64,000 nt of DNA from Lewinellaceae bacterium (GTDB lineage: Bacteria > Bacteroidota > Bacteroidia > Chitinophagales > Saprospiraceae), in contig JACJYH010000003.1 in the NCBI GenBank assembly GCA_020636195.1, forward strand, positions 62,001 to 126,000, in the 5' to 3' direction. A program made the position numbers and the translations under genes. Positions 44,652 through 53,497 of the stretch are shown one piece after another. The first letter of the stretch is position 1; every line of letters starts with the position of its first letter. Below the pieces are notes generated by a model that saw only the letters and a list, made by a program, of their open reading frames with translations, was not told where the DNA came from and made no database searches.

Positions 44652-47339
44652 TTATAATGAAAATCCAAATCTTGCAAAAATATATCTACCGTCAGAACCC
44701 ATTTGAACGGAATCATTAAATCCACCTTGATCTGTCCAACCATCAAATTGTGGTGTAGGATATGTATTCAAGATATTATTACTGCCCAAGGTTACTTTAA
44801 GCTTTTTGTTCAAAGAATAGCTCAAAGCAAGATCTAAGGTTCCTTTTGATTTATAGGTATCAGTTGCTACTTGATATAAGGCATCAGCTTCCGCCTTGTT
44901 CGTTGCCGGAGTGTCAACCCATTGGAAATCTTGCAATTGAACTTGGCTAAATTGTGTATAAACCAGTAGAACATCAAATTTGCCAACTTGGTACATTGCA
45001 TTTACACCAATTTTATAATCAGGTGCTGCTGCCTGAAGATACGCTTGTGAAAATGGACCAAAAAAAGTATATGGATTGAGCGAACCACTATTGATATTTT
45101 GTATTTCAGTACTATTGAAATTTGCTGCAATGCCGGCAGTCAAGCTTGATGATGTGCTTATTTGTTTTTTATAATTCAATATTACATCAACTCCTGTTGT
45201 TCTAGTGTCCACGCCATTAGCAAAAAACTGTGCGGCTTCAGCACCTACATTGAGCTGTGATGCATCAAAAACATCTGTCAATATGATCCTATCCTTCACT
45301 TCAATCAAGTATGCATCAACAGTAGCTGTAAAATTGCCAAATTTATAAGTGAGACCCGCGGCATAATTTTGTGCTTTTTCTTCATGTAAAGGATTTATAC
45401 CAAAAGCTTTTGCTACGGTGCTCGTATTTGATGCTAATAATGTCTGCAAAGACCTACCTGCAACTATATTGGTGAAGATAAGATTGTAATGGATTTGTGC
45501 CAATGAAGGCGCTCTGAAACCGGAAGAGACAGATGCCCTTATTGCCAAGTCATCTAGAATACTGTATCTGGTGGCCAATTTATAATTAAAGGTTTTTCCA
45601 AAATCACTATAATTTTCAAATCTAAGTGCTCCGGATACAAGCAATTTTTCTGTTGCATTGAGTTCTGCATCTCCATAAAATCCTATGTTTGACCTAGATT
45701 TATCCACGGCATTTGCAGGGCTGTATCCCGGAAATCCTTGTGAGCCGCCTCCCGGAGTTTCTCCATACTCATTGACGTATGGCAGTTGAATGGCAGGATT
45801 TGTGATTGGAACTCCATTCACGTCAAAAGAAGCATATGATCCCACTTCACCCGGATAAATGACAAAATTCTCTGTTCTATATTCTGTACCAAAAGCAAGA
45901 TTAAATCCGGATGCAATCTTCTTGAAATACTTTGAAAAACTTAATCCTGTCACATTCATGCCCAAATTATGACCACCAGCATCAAATTCTGTGGGTGATG
46001 CAGATCCCATTGACGCATTGTTTGTATTTTTGATAAGATAATGAAAATCATTGAAACCATAGCTGTGGCTGAAATCCGCTTGCCATCCGTTTTCCAATTC
46101 ATGTCGTAAACCACCTGTAAAGGACTTATCAATGATATTGGAAGTTATGTGAGGTGTGAATCCATTCGGGTACAATGAAGGTACCGTTCTCGGTTCATCT
46201 ACAGATGGTTCTGATCTTGAAAATGCAAATGCATCCGTTGTTCTATTGCCTGAACCACCAAAGAGATAAAGCTCTGTTCTATTTCCTAATGGTAGCGCAC
46301 TATTTATAAAAAATTGAAACTGATCCACGGCTGCTGACCCATAACCTTTGCGCCAAGAAAAACCGGGTCTGAGCGTTCTGTTCTTGGTCATATATTCTGT
46401 TGTAAAATTGGCAAATCCTCCCTTGTCTCCTATACTCACCCCATAATTTAAATCTACTCGTGTAGTCCCACCATCATAACTTTTATCACCATCAGGGTCG
46501 AGCGCTCTATTTTTACCTTGTACATTATATACGTCTGAATCTGATGCTTCTGCATATCCCGAACCCACGTCAGTACTATATACTCCATAGGACACACCAC
46601 CTGTGAGACCTTGAGTTTGGTCTTTCAAAACTACGTTGATTACACCCGCTATTGCGTCAGATCCATATTGAGCCGATGCACCATCTCTCAAAATTTCAAT
46701 ACGTTTAATGGCAGAAGCCGGAATAGCATTCAAATCCGTTCCTGTATTTCCTCTACCTCTTGTTCCAAAAATATTTACAAGAGATGACTGATGTCTCCTT
46801 TTTCCATTTATGAGGACTAAAGTTTGATCAGGCCCCAATCCTCGCAAAGAAGCAGGGTCAATGTGATCTGCACCATCGGAACCGGATTGTTTAGATGCAT
46901 TAAAAGAAGGCGCATTGAATTGAAGAATTTGATTGACGTCTACCCTACCTGTTGTATTTGCCAATGCAGATATTTCTATGACATCAATGGCTACGGGTGA
47001 GTTGGTTGAACTCCGATTGTATGATCTTGAACCAACAACTTGAACTTCGCCAAGCAAAATACCTTCTTCGAGAGTGATATCAATATTAGCTTCACCATTG
47101 ACTACTTTCTCTTGACTGGCAAATCCTGTATAACTGAAGATAAGCGAAGGATTAGATGTTGTCAATGATAGCTTGTATGCACCATCTAAATCAGAGATAG
47201 TACCATTAGTCGTACCCTTTTCTACAATGCTTACACCAATAAGTGGGGCGCCCGTATTATCCTTGACAACCCCGGCGACGGATTGCCCATTCACACTAAA
47301 AAAAATAAAAATAAAAATTGAAATGTAAAAATACTTCAT
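44652..47339 (-). CDS. TonB-dependent outer-membrane receptor with carboxypeptidase-regulatory domain
   Basis: The product has 895 residues: signal peptide (FYISIFIFIFFSVNGQ), carboxypeptidase-regulatory-like domain at about 20-95 (GVVKDNTGAPLIGVSIVEKG), plug domain at about 105-235 (SLRGLGPDQTLVLINGKRRH, then RIEILRDGASAQYGSDAIAG), and a 22-strand barrel to the end, which finishes with the aromatic YIFARFGFSL. Such receptors import large or scarce substrates using TonB energy. No SusD-like gene follows, so it is not a typical polysaccharide pair; the substrate is unknown. The upstream gap contains foldback element copy B. Confidence 0.94.
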   Translation of the reverse strand: MKYFYISIFIFIFFSVNGQSVAGVVKDNTGAPLIGVSIVEKGTTNGTISDLDGAYKLSLTTSNPSLIFSYTGFASQEKVVNGEANIDITLEEGILLGEVQVVGSRSYNRSSTNSPVAIDVIEISALANTTGRVDVNQILQFNAPSFNASKQSGSDGADHIDPASLRGLGPDQTLVLINGKRRHQSSLVNIFGTRGRGNTGTDLNAIPASAIKRIEILRDGASAQYGSDAIAGVINVVLKDQTQGLTGGVSYGVYSTDVGSGYAEASDSDVYNVQGKNRALDPDGDKSYDGGTTRVDLNYGVSIGDKGGFANFTTEYMTKNRTLRPGFSWRKGYGSAAVDQFQFFINSALPLGNRTELYLFGGSGNRTTDAFAFSRSEPSVDEPRTVPSLYPNGFTPHITSNIIDKSFTGGLRHELENGWQADFSHSYGFNDFHYLIKNTNNASMGSASPTEFDAGGHNLGMNVTGLSFSKYFKKIASGFNLAFGTEYRTENFVIYPGEVGSYASFDVNGVPITNPAIQLPYVNEYGETPGGGSQGFPGYSPANAVDKSRSNIGFYGDAELNATEKLLVSGALRFENYSDFGKTFNYKLATRYSILDDLAIRASVSSGFRAPSLAQIHYNLIFTNIVAGRSLQTLLASNTSTVAKAFGINPLHEEKAQNYAAGLTYKFGNFTATVDAYLIEVKDRIILTDVFDASQLNVGAEAAQFFANGVDTRTTGVDVILNYKKQISTSSSLTAGIAANFNSTEIQNINSGSLNPYTFFGPFSQAYLQAAAPDYKIGVNAMYQVGKFDVLLVYTQFSQVQLQDFQWVDTPATNKAEADALYQVATDTYKSKGTLDLALSYSLNKKLKVTLGSNNILNTYPTPQFDGWTDQGGFNDSVQMGSDGRYIFARFGFSL

Positions 47340-47537
47340 GATGAATAATGGTTGATGTTAATAATTGAAAGATTCAAATTGAATTTCTTTACACAAAATG
47401 ATATTTTATATAAAAAAATTCTGCACAAATATTATCATTTAATTTTATATTTGAAAATTATTTAATTGCTTTTATTCAATATTTTTAATAATTTTTATAC
47501 AGTATATTATAAGTAGTTATATTGCAGAATGTTTCAT
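47340..47537. other. AT-rich leader and promoter region of the TonB receptor
   Basis: The first part of a 449-bp gap between divergent genes. No gene and no exact promoter box was seen; the rest of the gap holds the foldback element and a palindrome listed separately. Confidence 0.5.
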
Positions 47538-47699
47538 AGAGTATGTATAAATTTTGTTTTTGGATAATAAAATGGAATTATTTTGAGCGAAAAAAGGCAA
47601 ATTTTGCAGTCGAAAGTGGGCAATTCGACGAAAAATTTAACGAATTTGTAGCCAAAATAAAACATTTTCTTCCTAAAGGATAAATTTTAAACATACTCT
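47538..47699. mobile_element. 162-bp foldback (MITE-like) element, copy B
   Basis: It is the same length as 6567-6728 and differs from it at three positions (for example TGTATAAA for TGTTTAAA near the left end). Same inverted ends and same orientation. It stands between the TonB receptor and the MBL gene, and so, like copy A, in an upstream intergenic region. Confidence 0.8.
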
Positions 47700-47750
47700 T
47701 AAATGTAACAGATTATACAATGTTTGTCTTTGAAATTTTATAAATTGAAC

Positions 47751-47767
47751 GTAAAGATTATCTTTAC
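47751..47767. promoter_or_regulatory. perfect 17-bp palindrome overlapping the probable promoter of the MBL gene
   Basis: GTAAAGATTATCTTTAC has two 8-base arms around one T. It contains TATCTTTA, one base from the TAnnTTTG box, and lies 21 bp before the ATG, so it could be an operator for a dimeric regulator. Confidence 0.5.
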
Positions 47768-47788
47768 ACAAATTAAAGATGTGATATC

Positions 47789-48640
47789 ATGAAAATATCA
47801 GCCATTCCTACTGGGAAGTTTAAATTGGATGGAGGTGCCATGTTTGGTGTAGTTCCTAAGAGAATGTGGAATAAGTGGCATCCGGCAGATGCAGACAATA
47901 TGTGTACTTGGCAAATGCGGTGCTTGCTGATAGAAGATGGGGAAAAGAAAATCCTTATTGATACGGGAATTGGCTCAAAGCAAGATGAAAAGTTCCGATC
48001 CCATTTTCTTCCTCATGATGAAATCAGTTTTGAGACTTCCTTAGGTGCGTTGGGCTTAGGCATGGCTGATATAACCGATGTGATCATCACCCACTTCCAC
48101 TTTGACCATGTTGGCGGAGCTGTTTCTAAAGATCACCATGGACAACTCCTTCCAACGTTTCCAAATGCCACCTATTGGTCCAATGCTTCTCATTATGATT
48201 GGGCTATTGACCCAAATCCTAGGGAGGCGGCATCATTTCTGAAGGAAAATATCGTTCCCCTGCAAGCACATGGTGTGCTCAAATTTGTAGATGAAGTGAA
48301 TGGCATTGCTTGGTCAGATAACATAAAACTGTACTTTGTTCATGGACATACGCAGTCGATGATGATTCCGCACATCCTACTTCCCAATGGAAAAACACTG
48401 GTATATTGTGCCGATCTCATTCCTTCGCACCACCATATTCCCATTCCTTATGTGATGGCATACGATGTGCGACCCTTGGAAACACTAAAAGAAAAGCATG
48501 AATTTTACGAGCGTGTAAACAACTCTGATCATATTTTATTTTTTGAGCATGACGCACATGTTGCAGCTGGAATTCTCACTACTTCAGAATCCGGCAGAGT
48601 AATTTATGGTGGTGAAGTGGAGATTGATGGAATTATATAG
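47789..48640 (+). CDS. MBL-fold metallo-hydrolase
   Basis: The 283-residue product has the metallo-beta-lactamase metal motif ITHFHFDHVGGA near residue 105, an Asp site in VYCADLIPSHHH and further His in FFEHDAHVAAG and VHGHTQSMM. This set resembles the AHL lactonase/arylsulfatase-like side of the superfamily. No signal peptide. The substrate is not known. Single-gene unit with a palindromic site in its promoter. Confidence 0.9.
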   Translation: MKISAIPTGKFKLDGGAMFGVVPKRMWNKWHPADADNMCTWQMRCLLIEDGEKKILIDTGIGSKQDEKFRSHFLPHDEISFETSLGALGLGMADITDVIITHFHFDHVGGAVSKDHHGQLLPTFPNATYWSNASHYDWAIDPNPREAASFLKENIVPLQAHGVLKFVDEVNGIAWSDNIKLYFVHGHTQSMMIPHILLPNGKTLVYCADLIPSHHHIPIPYVMAYDVRPLETLKEKHEFYERVNNSDHILFFEHDAHVAAGILTTSESGRVIYGGEVEIDGII

Positions 48641-48735
48641 ACTTGGATGGCATTGAAAATTTTTTGTGAATAATATCTTCCGGAATTTTTATAAAAAATA
48701 ATTTCAATAGATAATAAATATTTTGAATTAATATG

Positions 48736-48743
48736 TATCTTTG
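48736..48743 (+). promoter_or_regulatory. -7 box of rplS
   Basis: TATCTTTG matches TAnnTTTG, 34 bp before the ATG. The upstream TTTG was not clear. Confidence 0.55.
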
Positions 48744-48777
48744 CGCTCCATTTTAATTTTGTATTAATTTTTTCGAA

Positions 48778-49140
48778 ATGAGCCTGATAGATTATATCCA
48801 CGAACAGTTGACCCCAAAGAAAGAGTTTCCTGCTTTTCGTCCTGGTGACAATGTAGCTGTAAGCTATAGAATTATTGAAGGAAACAAAGAAAGAATTCAG
48901 GTTTTTAGAGGTGATGTCATTCAGATCAAAGGAACCGGATCCACTAAAACCTTCACTGTAAGAAAAATTTCTAATGGTGTGGGTGTTGAAAGGATTATCC
49001 CTTTTACTTCACCTGCAATAGCTTCCATTGAAGTTCTTAAAAGAGGTAAGGTAAGAAGAGCAAAAATTTATTATCTTCGTAATCTCACCGGTAAAAAAGC
49101 TAAAATCAAAGAACGCCGACATACATCAGCTAACAATTAA
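48778..49140 (+). CDS. rplS: 50S ribosomal protein L19
   Basis: The 120-residue product has the L19 landmarks FRPGDNVAVSYRIIEGNKER, QVFRGDVIQIKGTG, FTVRKISNGVGVERIIPF and KIYYLRN. L19 lies at the subunit interface of the ribosome. It is a single-gene unit here with its own -7 box and terminator; in many bacteria it follows trmD, which is not nearby. Length is normal. Confidence 0.97.
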   Translation: MSLIDYIHEQLTPKKEFPAFRPGDNVAVSYRIIEGNKERIQVFRGDVIQIKGTGSTKTFTVRKISNGVGVERIIPFTSPAIASIEVLKRGKVRRAKIYYLRNLTGKKAKIKERRHTSANN

Positions 49141-49166
49141 GCGGGTTAGGAATATTAAGAGAATTC

Positions 49167-49201
49167 AAAGGCTGTTGCTTCATAGTAGCAGCCTTTTTTT
49201 T
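49167..49201 (+). terminator. terminator of rplS
   Basis: Stem AAAGGCTGTTGCT / AGTAGCAGCCTTT with loop TCAT (one mismatch or wobble), then a long run of T. Confidence 0.85.
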
Positions 49202-49260
49202 ATTATCCCAGTTTAAGCACTAGAAATTTATTGCAAATAAATTCTACTTTATATTTTCTT

Positions 49261-49836
49261 TTAATGCTGGAATTCAGTGATGTACTTTTCAATCACTTGT
49301 GCATAGTGTGCATGTTCAAGTTTTAAAACTTCGTGAGCTATTTGATCAGGATTCATATCCTTTTTGATGAGACAAGCTGCTTGAAATAATATACGTCCTT
49401 CGTCATAGTTTTCATTGACCAAATGGACGGTCATTCCCGTTACCCGTTCACCCGCATCATAAACAGCCTCATGTACATGATGGCCATACATACCTTTTCC
49501 ACCGTATTTTGGAAGTAATGCCGGGTGAATATTGAATATTTTTTCTTGATATTGTGAAATCAAAAAATCAGGAATTTTCAGAAGAAACCCTGCTAAAACT
49601 ACAAAATCTATTTGGTTTTCTTGCAATAAAGGCAGAAGAACAGAAGTTTCTGATATCTGTTTTTTAGTCAACACCTTTGTAGGAATATCATACATGTCAC
49701 CAAGGGAAATAACACCTGAAGAGGCATTATTCGTTACAAAAAGTGCTACCCGAATATGAGGATGTTGAAAGAAATACTTGGTAATTGTGGCCGCATTACT
49801 ACCGCCACCGGAAGCAAATATGGCAATGTTAATCAC
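49261..49836 (-). CDS. purN: phosphoribosylglycinamide formyltransferase
   Basis: The 191-residue product has the N-terminal nucleotide loop NIAIFASGGGSNAATI and the catalytic set NIHPALLPKYGG (Asn, His) with the Asp in ENYDEGRI. It transfers a formyl group from 10-formyl-THF to GAR in purine synthesis. It starts 3 bp after the DUF4835 gene, as the last gene of the bamD operon, without other purine genes nearby. The usual length is about 190-210. Confidence 0.96.
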   Translation of the reverse strand: MINIAIFASGGGSNAATITKYFFQHPHIRVALFVTNNASSGVISLGDMYDIPTKVLTKKQISETSVLLPLLQENQIDFVVLAGFLLKIPDFLISQYQEKIFNIHPALLPKYGGKGMYGHHVHEAVYDAGERVTGMTVHLVNENYDEGRILFQAACLIKKDMNPDQIAHEVLKLEHAHYAQVIEKYITEFQH

Positions 49837-49839
49837 GAT

Positions 49840-50739
49840 TTATTGCGCCAATTTTACGTAATACAAACTTTTACTTGGGTCGATACCTAGCATGATATCC
49901 ATAACCTTTGACTTCTGTCCTCTGTCCGCAGGCGAGAATATCTCCACAACTTCCGTTGCTTTGGCATTCGAAAATTCATTCAAAAGTTTTGTTCCGGGAT
50001 AATCTGTATTGGCTTGTCCAATTGCGGTCAAAGAACTCAAAATAACCGCCCTACTCTTTTCAGCTTCTAAATACAATTTATCCAATCCCATACGATGGTA
50101 TTCATAAAACGCTTGCCTAAACTGTCGTAATTGGGGATTGAAGAAATTCTCCACCAAATAATATCGATTATTTCTAAATCCTGAAATATTGGACCAACCA
50201 TCAGAACTATCACCACTAGAAACCATGGTATTTACCAATTCTTGAGCTTTCTGCATCATAGGTTCTCCACCGCCATTTTTAAAAGATTCTTCATCTAATC
50301 CGATGGAGACATACGCATAATAGCTCAATAATGAAGACAGCTGGTCAAAAACTACATTGGTTGTCTTGCGAAGAGGAAAAGATCCGTTATAGTTAAAACT
50401 TACATGCTTATCAATGATATTGAGAATGGGTGAACTGTAATTTGAATAATAGACAGGCCTTTCAGTTTTCAAAATTAATTCACCGTCAAAAGAATTTTGC
50501 ACTAACTCACTAGTGATGGTCAATTGCAATGTTCCTTTTATTTTTTCATAATCTTCATAAAAATTATCTGTCCATGCAGTGTTATTCATAAAATCACTAA
50601 TACTTTTTTCCATGGCCTGTAAAAATGCAGGGTCACTCAGTATTTTTGTTTGAGCTACCACCTTAACATTAAAATTGAGCTCCTGGCTGTATCCATGTAG
50701 TGAAATTATCACAAGTAGTGCGGTAATGAATTTATGCAT
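49840..50739 (-). CDS. exported DUF4835 family protein
   Basis: The product has 299 residues with a signal peptide (FITALLVIISLHGYSQ). I recognise it as the DUF4835 type from the opening ELNFNVKVVAQ, from NNTAWTDNFY, and from its place next to coaBC, which is conserved in Bacteroidota. Function is unknown; it is probably a periplasmic or outer-membrane-associated protein. It overlaps coaBC by 8 bp and is followed after 3 bp by purN. In many relatives recN comes next, here purN takes that place. Confidence 0.85.
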   Translation of the reverse strand: MHKFITALLVIISLHGYSQELNFNVKVVAQTKILSDPAFLQAMEKSISDFMNNTAWTDNFYEDYEKIKGTLQLTITSELVQNSFDGELILKTERPVYYSNYSSPILNIIDKHVSFNYNGSFPLRKTTNVVFDQLSSLLSYYAYVSIGLDEESFKNGGGEPMMQKAQELVNTMVSSGDSSDGWSNISGFRNNRYYLVENFFNPQLRQFRQAFYEYHRMGLDKLYLEAEKSRAVILSSLTAIGQANTDYPGTKLLNEFSNAKATEVVEIFSPADRGQKSKVMDIMLGIDPSKSLYYVKLAQ

Positions 50740-51934
50740 GTTTATCTAAATATTTCGATAAGTAATCAATGATATCACTGGCAACAGAAACCTTACTTTT
50801 CAACCCAAAACTGGTTTTTTCACCATCTCGATCCATGATGGTAATTTTGTTGGTGTCATGCTGAAAGCCGGCTCCTGAGTCCTGTAATGAATTTAGAACG
50901 ATGAAATCAAAGTTTTTCTTGTGTAGCTTTTCCTTTGCATATTTTTCCTCATCATTTGTCTCGAGTGCAAAACCTATCATCACTTGATGTTTTGACTTTT
51001 GTTTTCCAAGTGTCCCGGCAATATCTATGGTTTTAGAAAGTACTATTTCTAATGTACTCTCGCTCTTTTTAATTTTAGTCTTTGATTTGACTTGAGGAGT
51101 ATAATCGGCTACAGCTGCAGCGAAAATGATAATATCTGCTGTATTAAAAACTGCACTTACGGCCTCATACATGGACTGAGCATTGGTCACGTGCTGGATA
51201 TGATACGAGCGATTGTCAACAGCTTGGGTTGTAGGACCAATAATGAGAGAAACATCACCGCCTCTGGAAGCACATTCATCTGCTATGGCAATGCCCATTT
51301 TTCCACTACTTCGATTACCTATAAATCTTACAGGATCAATGTCCTCATACGTTGGTCCTGCTGTAATTACGATTTTTTTCCCGTGAAGGTCATAGGAATT
51401 TTGAAAAAAATGATGCAAATAAGCAACAATGGATTCAGGCTCTGCCATTCTGCCCAAACCTGTCAAACCACTAGCAAGTTCTCCAGATTCTGGTGCGATC
51501 ATAGAGTTACCCCTCTGCTCCAAAAGATTAAGATTATCCTTCACTGATGGATGCTGGTACATATCCAAATCCATCGCTGGAGCGATTATAACAGGACACC
51601 TTAGTGACAAATATGTCAATGTGAGCATATTATCAGCGATTCCTTGTGCCAGTTTGGCAATTGTAGTCGCTGTAGCCGGAGCAACCAACATGACATCACC
51701 CCACAAACCCAATTCCACGTGGCTATTCCACTGATCTTCATCGATCACTTCAGTGTAAACAGTATTACGGGACAATGTGGATAATGTCAGTGGCGTAATA
51801 AATTTTGTAGCGTTGGGTGTCATGATGACCCTGACTTCGGCACCTTCTTTCACCAATAAACGACAAAGGAAAGCAGATTTATAGGCTGCAATTCCACCTG
51901 TGATGCCAAGAATTATTTTCTTCCCCTTCAACAT
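50732..51934 (-). CDS. coaBC: bifunctional phosphopantothenoylcysteine decarboxylase/phosphopantothenate-cysteine ligase
   Basis: The 400-residue product has both domains. CoaC at residues 1-180: GITGGIAAYKSA, the active-site His in WNSHVELGLWGD, and PAMDLDMY. CoaB at about 185-400: VITAGPTYEDIDPVRFIGNR, SSGKMGIAIAD and VMIGFALETND. The enzyme makes 4'-phosphopantetheine from phosphopantothenate and cysteine for coenzyme A. It lies 14 bp after the omega-like gene and overlaps DUF4835. Confidence 0.96.
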   Translation of the reverse strand: MLKGKKIILGITGGIAAYKSAFLCRLLVKEGAEVRVIMTPNATKFITPLTLSTLSRNTVYTEVIDEDQWNSHVELGLWGDVMLVAPATATTIAKLAQGIADNMLTLTYLSLRCPVIIAPAMDLDMYQHPSVKDNLNLLEQRGNSMIAPESGELASGLTGLGRMAEPESIVAYLHHFFQNSYDLHGKKIVITAGPTYEDIDPVRFIGNRSSGKMGIAIADECASRGGDVSLIIGPTTQAVDNRSYHIQHVTNAQSMYEAVSAVFNTADIIIFAAAVADYTPQVKSKTKIKKSESTLEIVLSKTIDIAGTLGKQKSKHQVMIGFALETNDEEKYAKEKLHKKNFDFIVLNSLQDSGAGFQHDTNKITIMDRDGEKTSFGLKSKVSVASDIIDYLSKYLDKHA

Positions 51935-51948
51935 ATTGAAGTGTTACA

Positions 51949-52296
51949 TCACTCTTCAGCTTGCGGTATGAACTCTTTATACTCGTATGTCAAGTCGCCA
52001 TTTGTAAATTCTTGGGTGGCAATGACAGATGGGCTAGGTAACCTTTCGTAAAATTTGCTGATCTCAATCTGCTCTTTATTCTCAAGAATTTCTTCTATGG
52101 TTTCAGAAGTTGTGGCAAATTCATTGAGTTTACCATGCAATTCAGACTTTAATTCAACAGATATTTGTTCTGCCCTTTTGCTCATGATAGCAATGGATTC
52201 ATAGATATTTCCAGTTTTTGCAGCCAAATCTTTGATGTCTTGTGCTTTTACGTTTGGATCCAAACCTTGCACTTTTGTTTTAATATCTACACTCAT
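51949..52296 (-). CDS. rpoZ: RNA polymerase omega subunit, Bacteroidota type
   Basis: The 115-residue product carries the omega/Rpb6 helix pattern (KTGNIYESIAIMSKRAEQIS) and sits between bamD and coaBC, the conserved place of the Bacteroidota omega gene. Omega helps assemble the beta-prime subunit. Similarity to the proteobacterial omega is low, so the call leans on gene order. It starts 5 bp after the bamD stop codon. Confidence 0.82.
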   Translation of the reverse strand: MSVDIKTKVQGLDPNVKAQDIKDLAAKTGNIYESIAIMSKRAEQISVELKSELHGKLNEFATTSETIEEILENKEQIEISKFYERLPSPSVIATQEFTNGDLTYEYKEFIPQAEE

Positions 52297-52301
52297 GTCA
52301 A

Positions 52302-53093
52302 TTAGACTTTTAATCGATTAGAAATTTGTTTATTGATGCTGTCAATCTCCTTTTTATAAGAAGATGTAGGATATTTTTTATTGAATATTTGAATATGTTC
52401 TAAGGCATTGTTAAACCTTTCATTTTTTTTCTCACTGATACTTTTGTCAGCTAGCTCAAAAGCTGATTTAATGATTAAGAATCTTATTTCTTCAGCTCTT
52501 TTGGTTTCAGGAAAATCTTTCAGTGTGTTTTCAAACGAGACGACTGCAGATTCATAAGACCCTATCTTGTAATATAAATTTCCCTGCTCAAAGGATTTTA
52601 CTTCTAGTTTGTATCTCAACGCATCTATCAATTGATTGGCTTCAGATACCTTTTCATTTTCGGGATACTTATTGATAAATTGTTCAAAACCTTCAATGGC
52701 CTTTATCGTATTTGACTGATCCAATTTATAGTTGGGTGACAATCTATAATTTGAGTATGCCGCCATGTAATCAGCCAATGACTGTTTAGGACTATTTGTA
52801 AATGTGGTGGCATAATTTTTAAAATATGTGGAAGCCAAGATGTAATCTCCAATTTGATAATGAGCGTCTGCGTAATTGTAAAATAACTGTTCTGCTTCTT
52901 TTTTACCGCGATAGTATTGGATCACAATGTCGTACAATGCTATGGCCTTATCATAACTTTGCTCTTCATAATATTTATTTGCAGCAGCAAATATTTTCTC
53001 AGGCTGATTGCTATTACGTAATGTCTCAAACTGGGACTTACAACTTGCAAAAAAAATGGAAAATATGATGAATAAGTGTATATATGACTTCAT
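52302..53093 (-). CDS. bamD: outer-membrane assembly lipoprotein BamD
   Basis: The 263-residue product has a lipoprotein signal (FIIFSIFFASC, Cys18) followed by five TPR-like helix pairs (for example NKYYEEQSYDKAIALYDIVI and YKIGSYESAVVSFENTLKDF). BamD is the essential BAM-complex lipoprotein that works with BamA to insert outer-membrane barrels. It is the first gene of the operon. The ATG is the only possible start and the -7 box ends 7 bp before it, so the mRNA has almost no leader. Confidence 0.93.
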   Translation of the reverse strand: MKSYIHLFIIFSIFFASCKSQFETLRNSNQPEKIFAAANKYYEEQSYDKAIALYDIVIQYYRGKKEAEQLFYNYADAHYQIGDYILASTYFKNYATTFTNSPKQSLADYMAAYSNYRLSPNYKLDQSNTIKAIEGFEQFINKYPENEKVSEANQLIDALRYKLEVKSFEQGNLYYKIGSYESAVVSFENTLKDFPETKRAEEIRFLIIKSAFELADKSISEKKNERFNNALEHIQIFNKKYPTSSYKKEIDSINKQISNRLKV

Positions 53094-53100
53094 AAGTGCG

Positions 53101-53108
53101 CAAAGGTA
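53101..53108 (-). promoter_or_regulatory. -7 box of the bamD operon
   Basis: TACCTTTG on the minus strand, 7 bp before the ATG of bamD, predicting a leaderless or near-leaderless mRNA. Confidence 0.6.
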
Positions 53109-53497
53109 ATCATTATTGAAAATTTGAACGATATTTTTTTAGTGATTCGATGATAAAGAACGTCTATAATGCTGTAGATCACCCCACATATTCCATCTTT
53201 AACGAAATATTAAAGGTCTTTCATTCTAATTTTATAATTTTTAATACGAAAATCACCCTAATTAGCTTGATAACATCATTCAATAAATATAAAATTTGAA
53301 AAAATATTCCCGGAAATAAGGGCAATTCCATTTTTTTGAAATTTCGATCAGTTGAGTCATTTAATTTTCTCAATATAAGTTAGAAATGACTATATTTGCT
53401 CAGTTAAATACATTCATCGAGACCTTGTTTCATACTTTTATCACACCTTTGATGAAAGGAAATCAGGGACTGAGTTTGTAGTTTAAAATCAAAATGT
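53109..53497. other. intergenic region between divergent operons
   Basis: About 390 bp without a gene between bamD and the sterol-desaturase-like gene. It holds the -7 box TATATTTG at 53391-53398 on the plus strand. Nothing else was recognised. Confidence 0.55.
53391..53398 (+). promoter_or_regulatory. -7 box of the lipid-type operon
   Basis: TATATTTG matches TAnnTTTG. Transcription from here gives a leader of about 90 nt to the ATG at 53498. Confidence 0.5.

Noticed and set aside
51092..51547. 151-codon open frame on the plus strand
   Set aside because: Antisense to coaBC, composition unlike a real protein of this genome.
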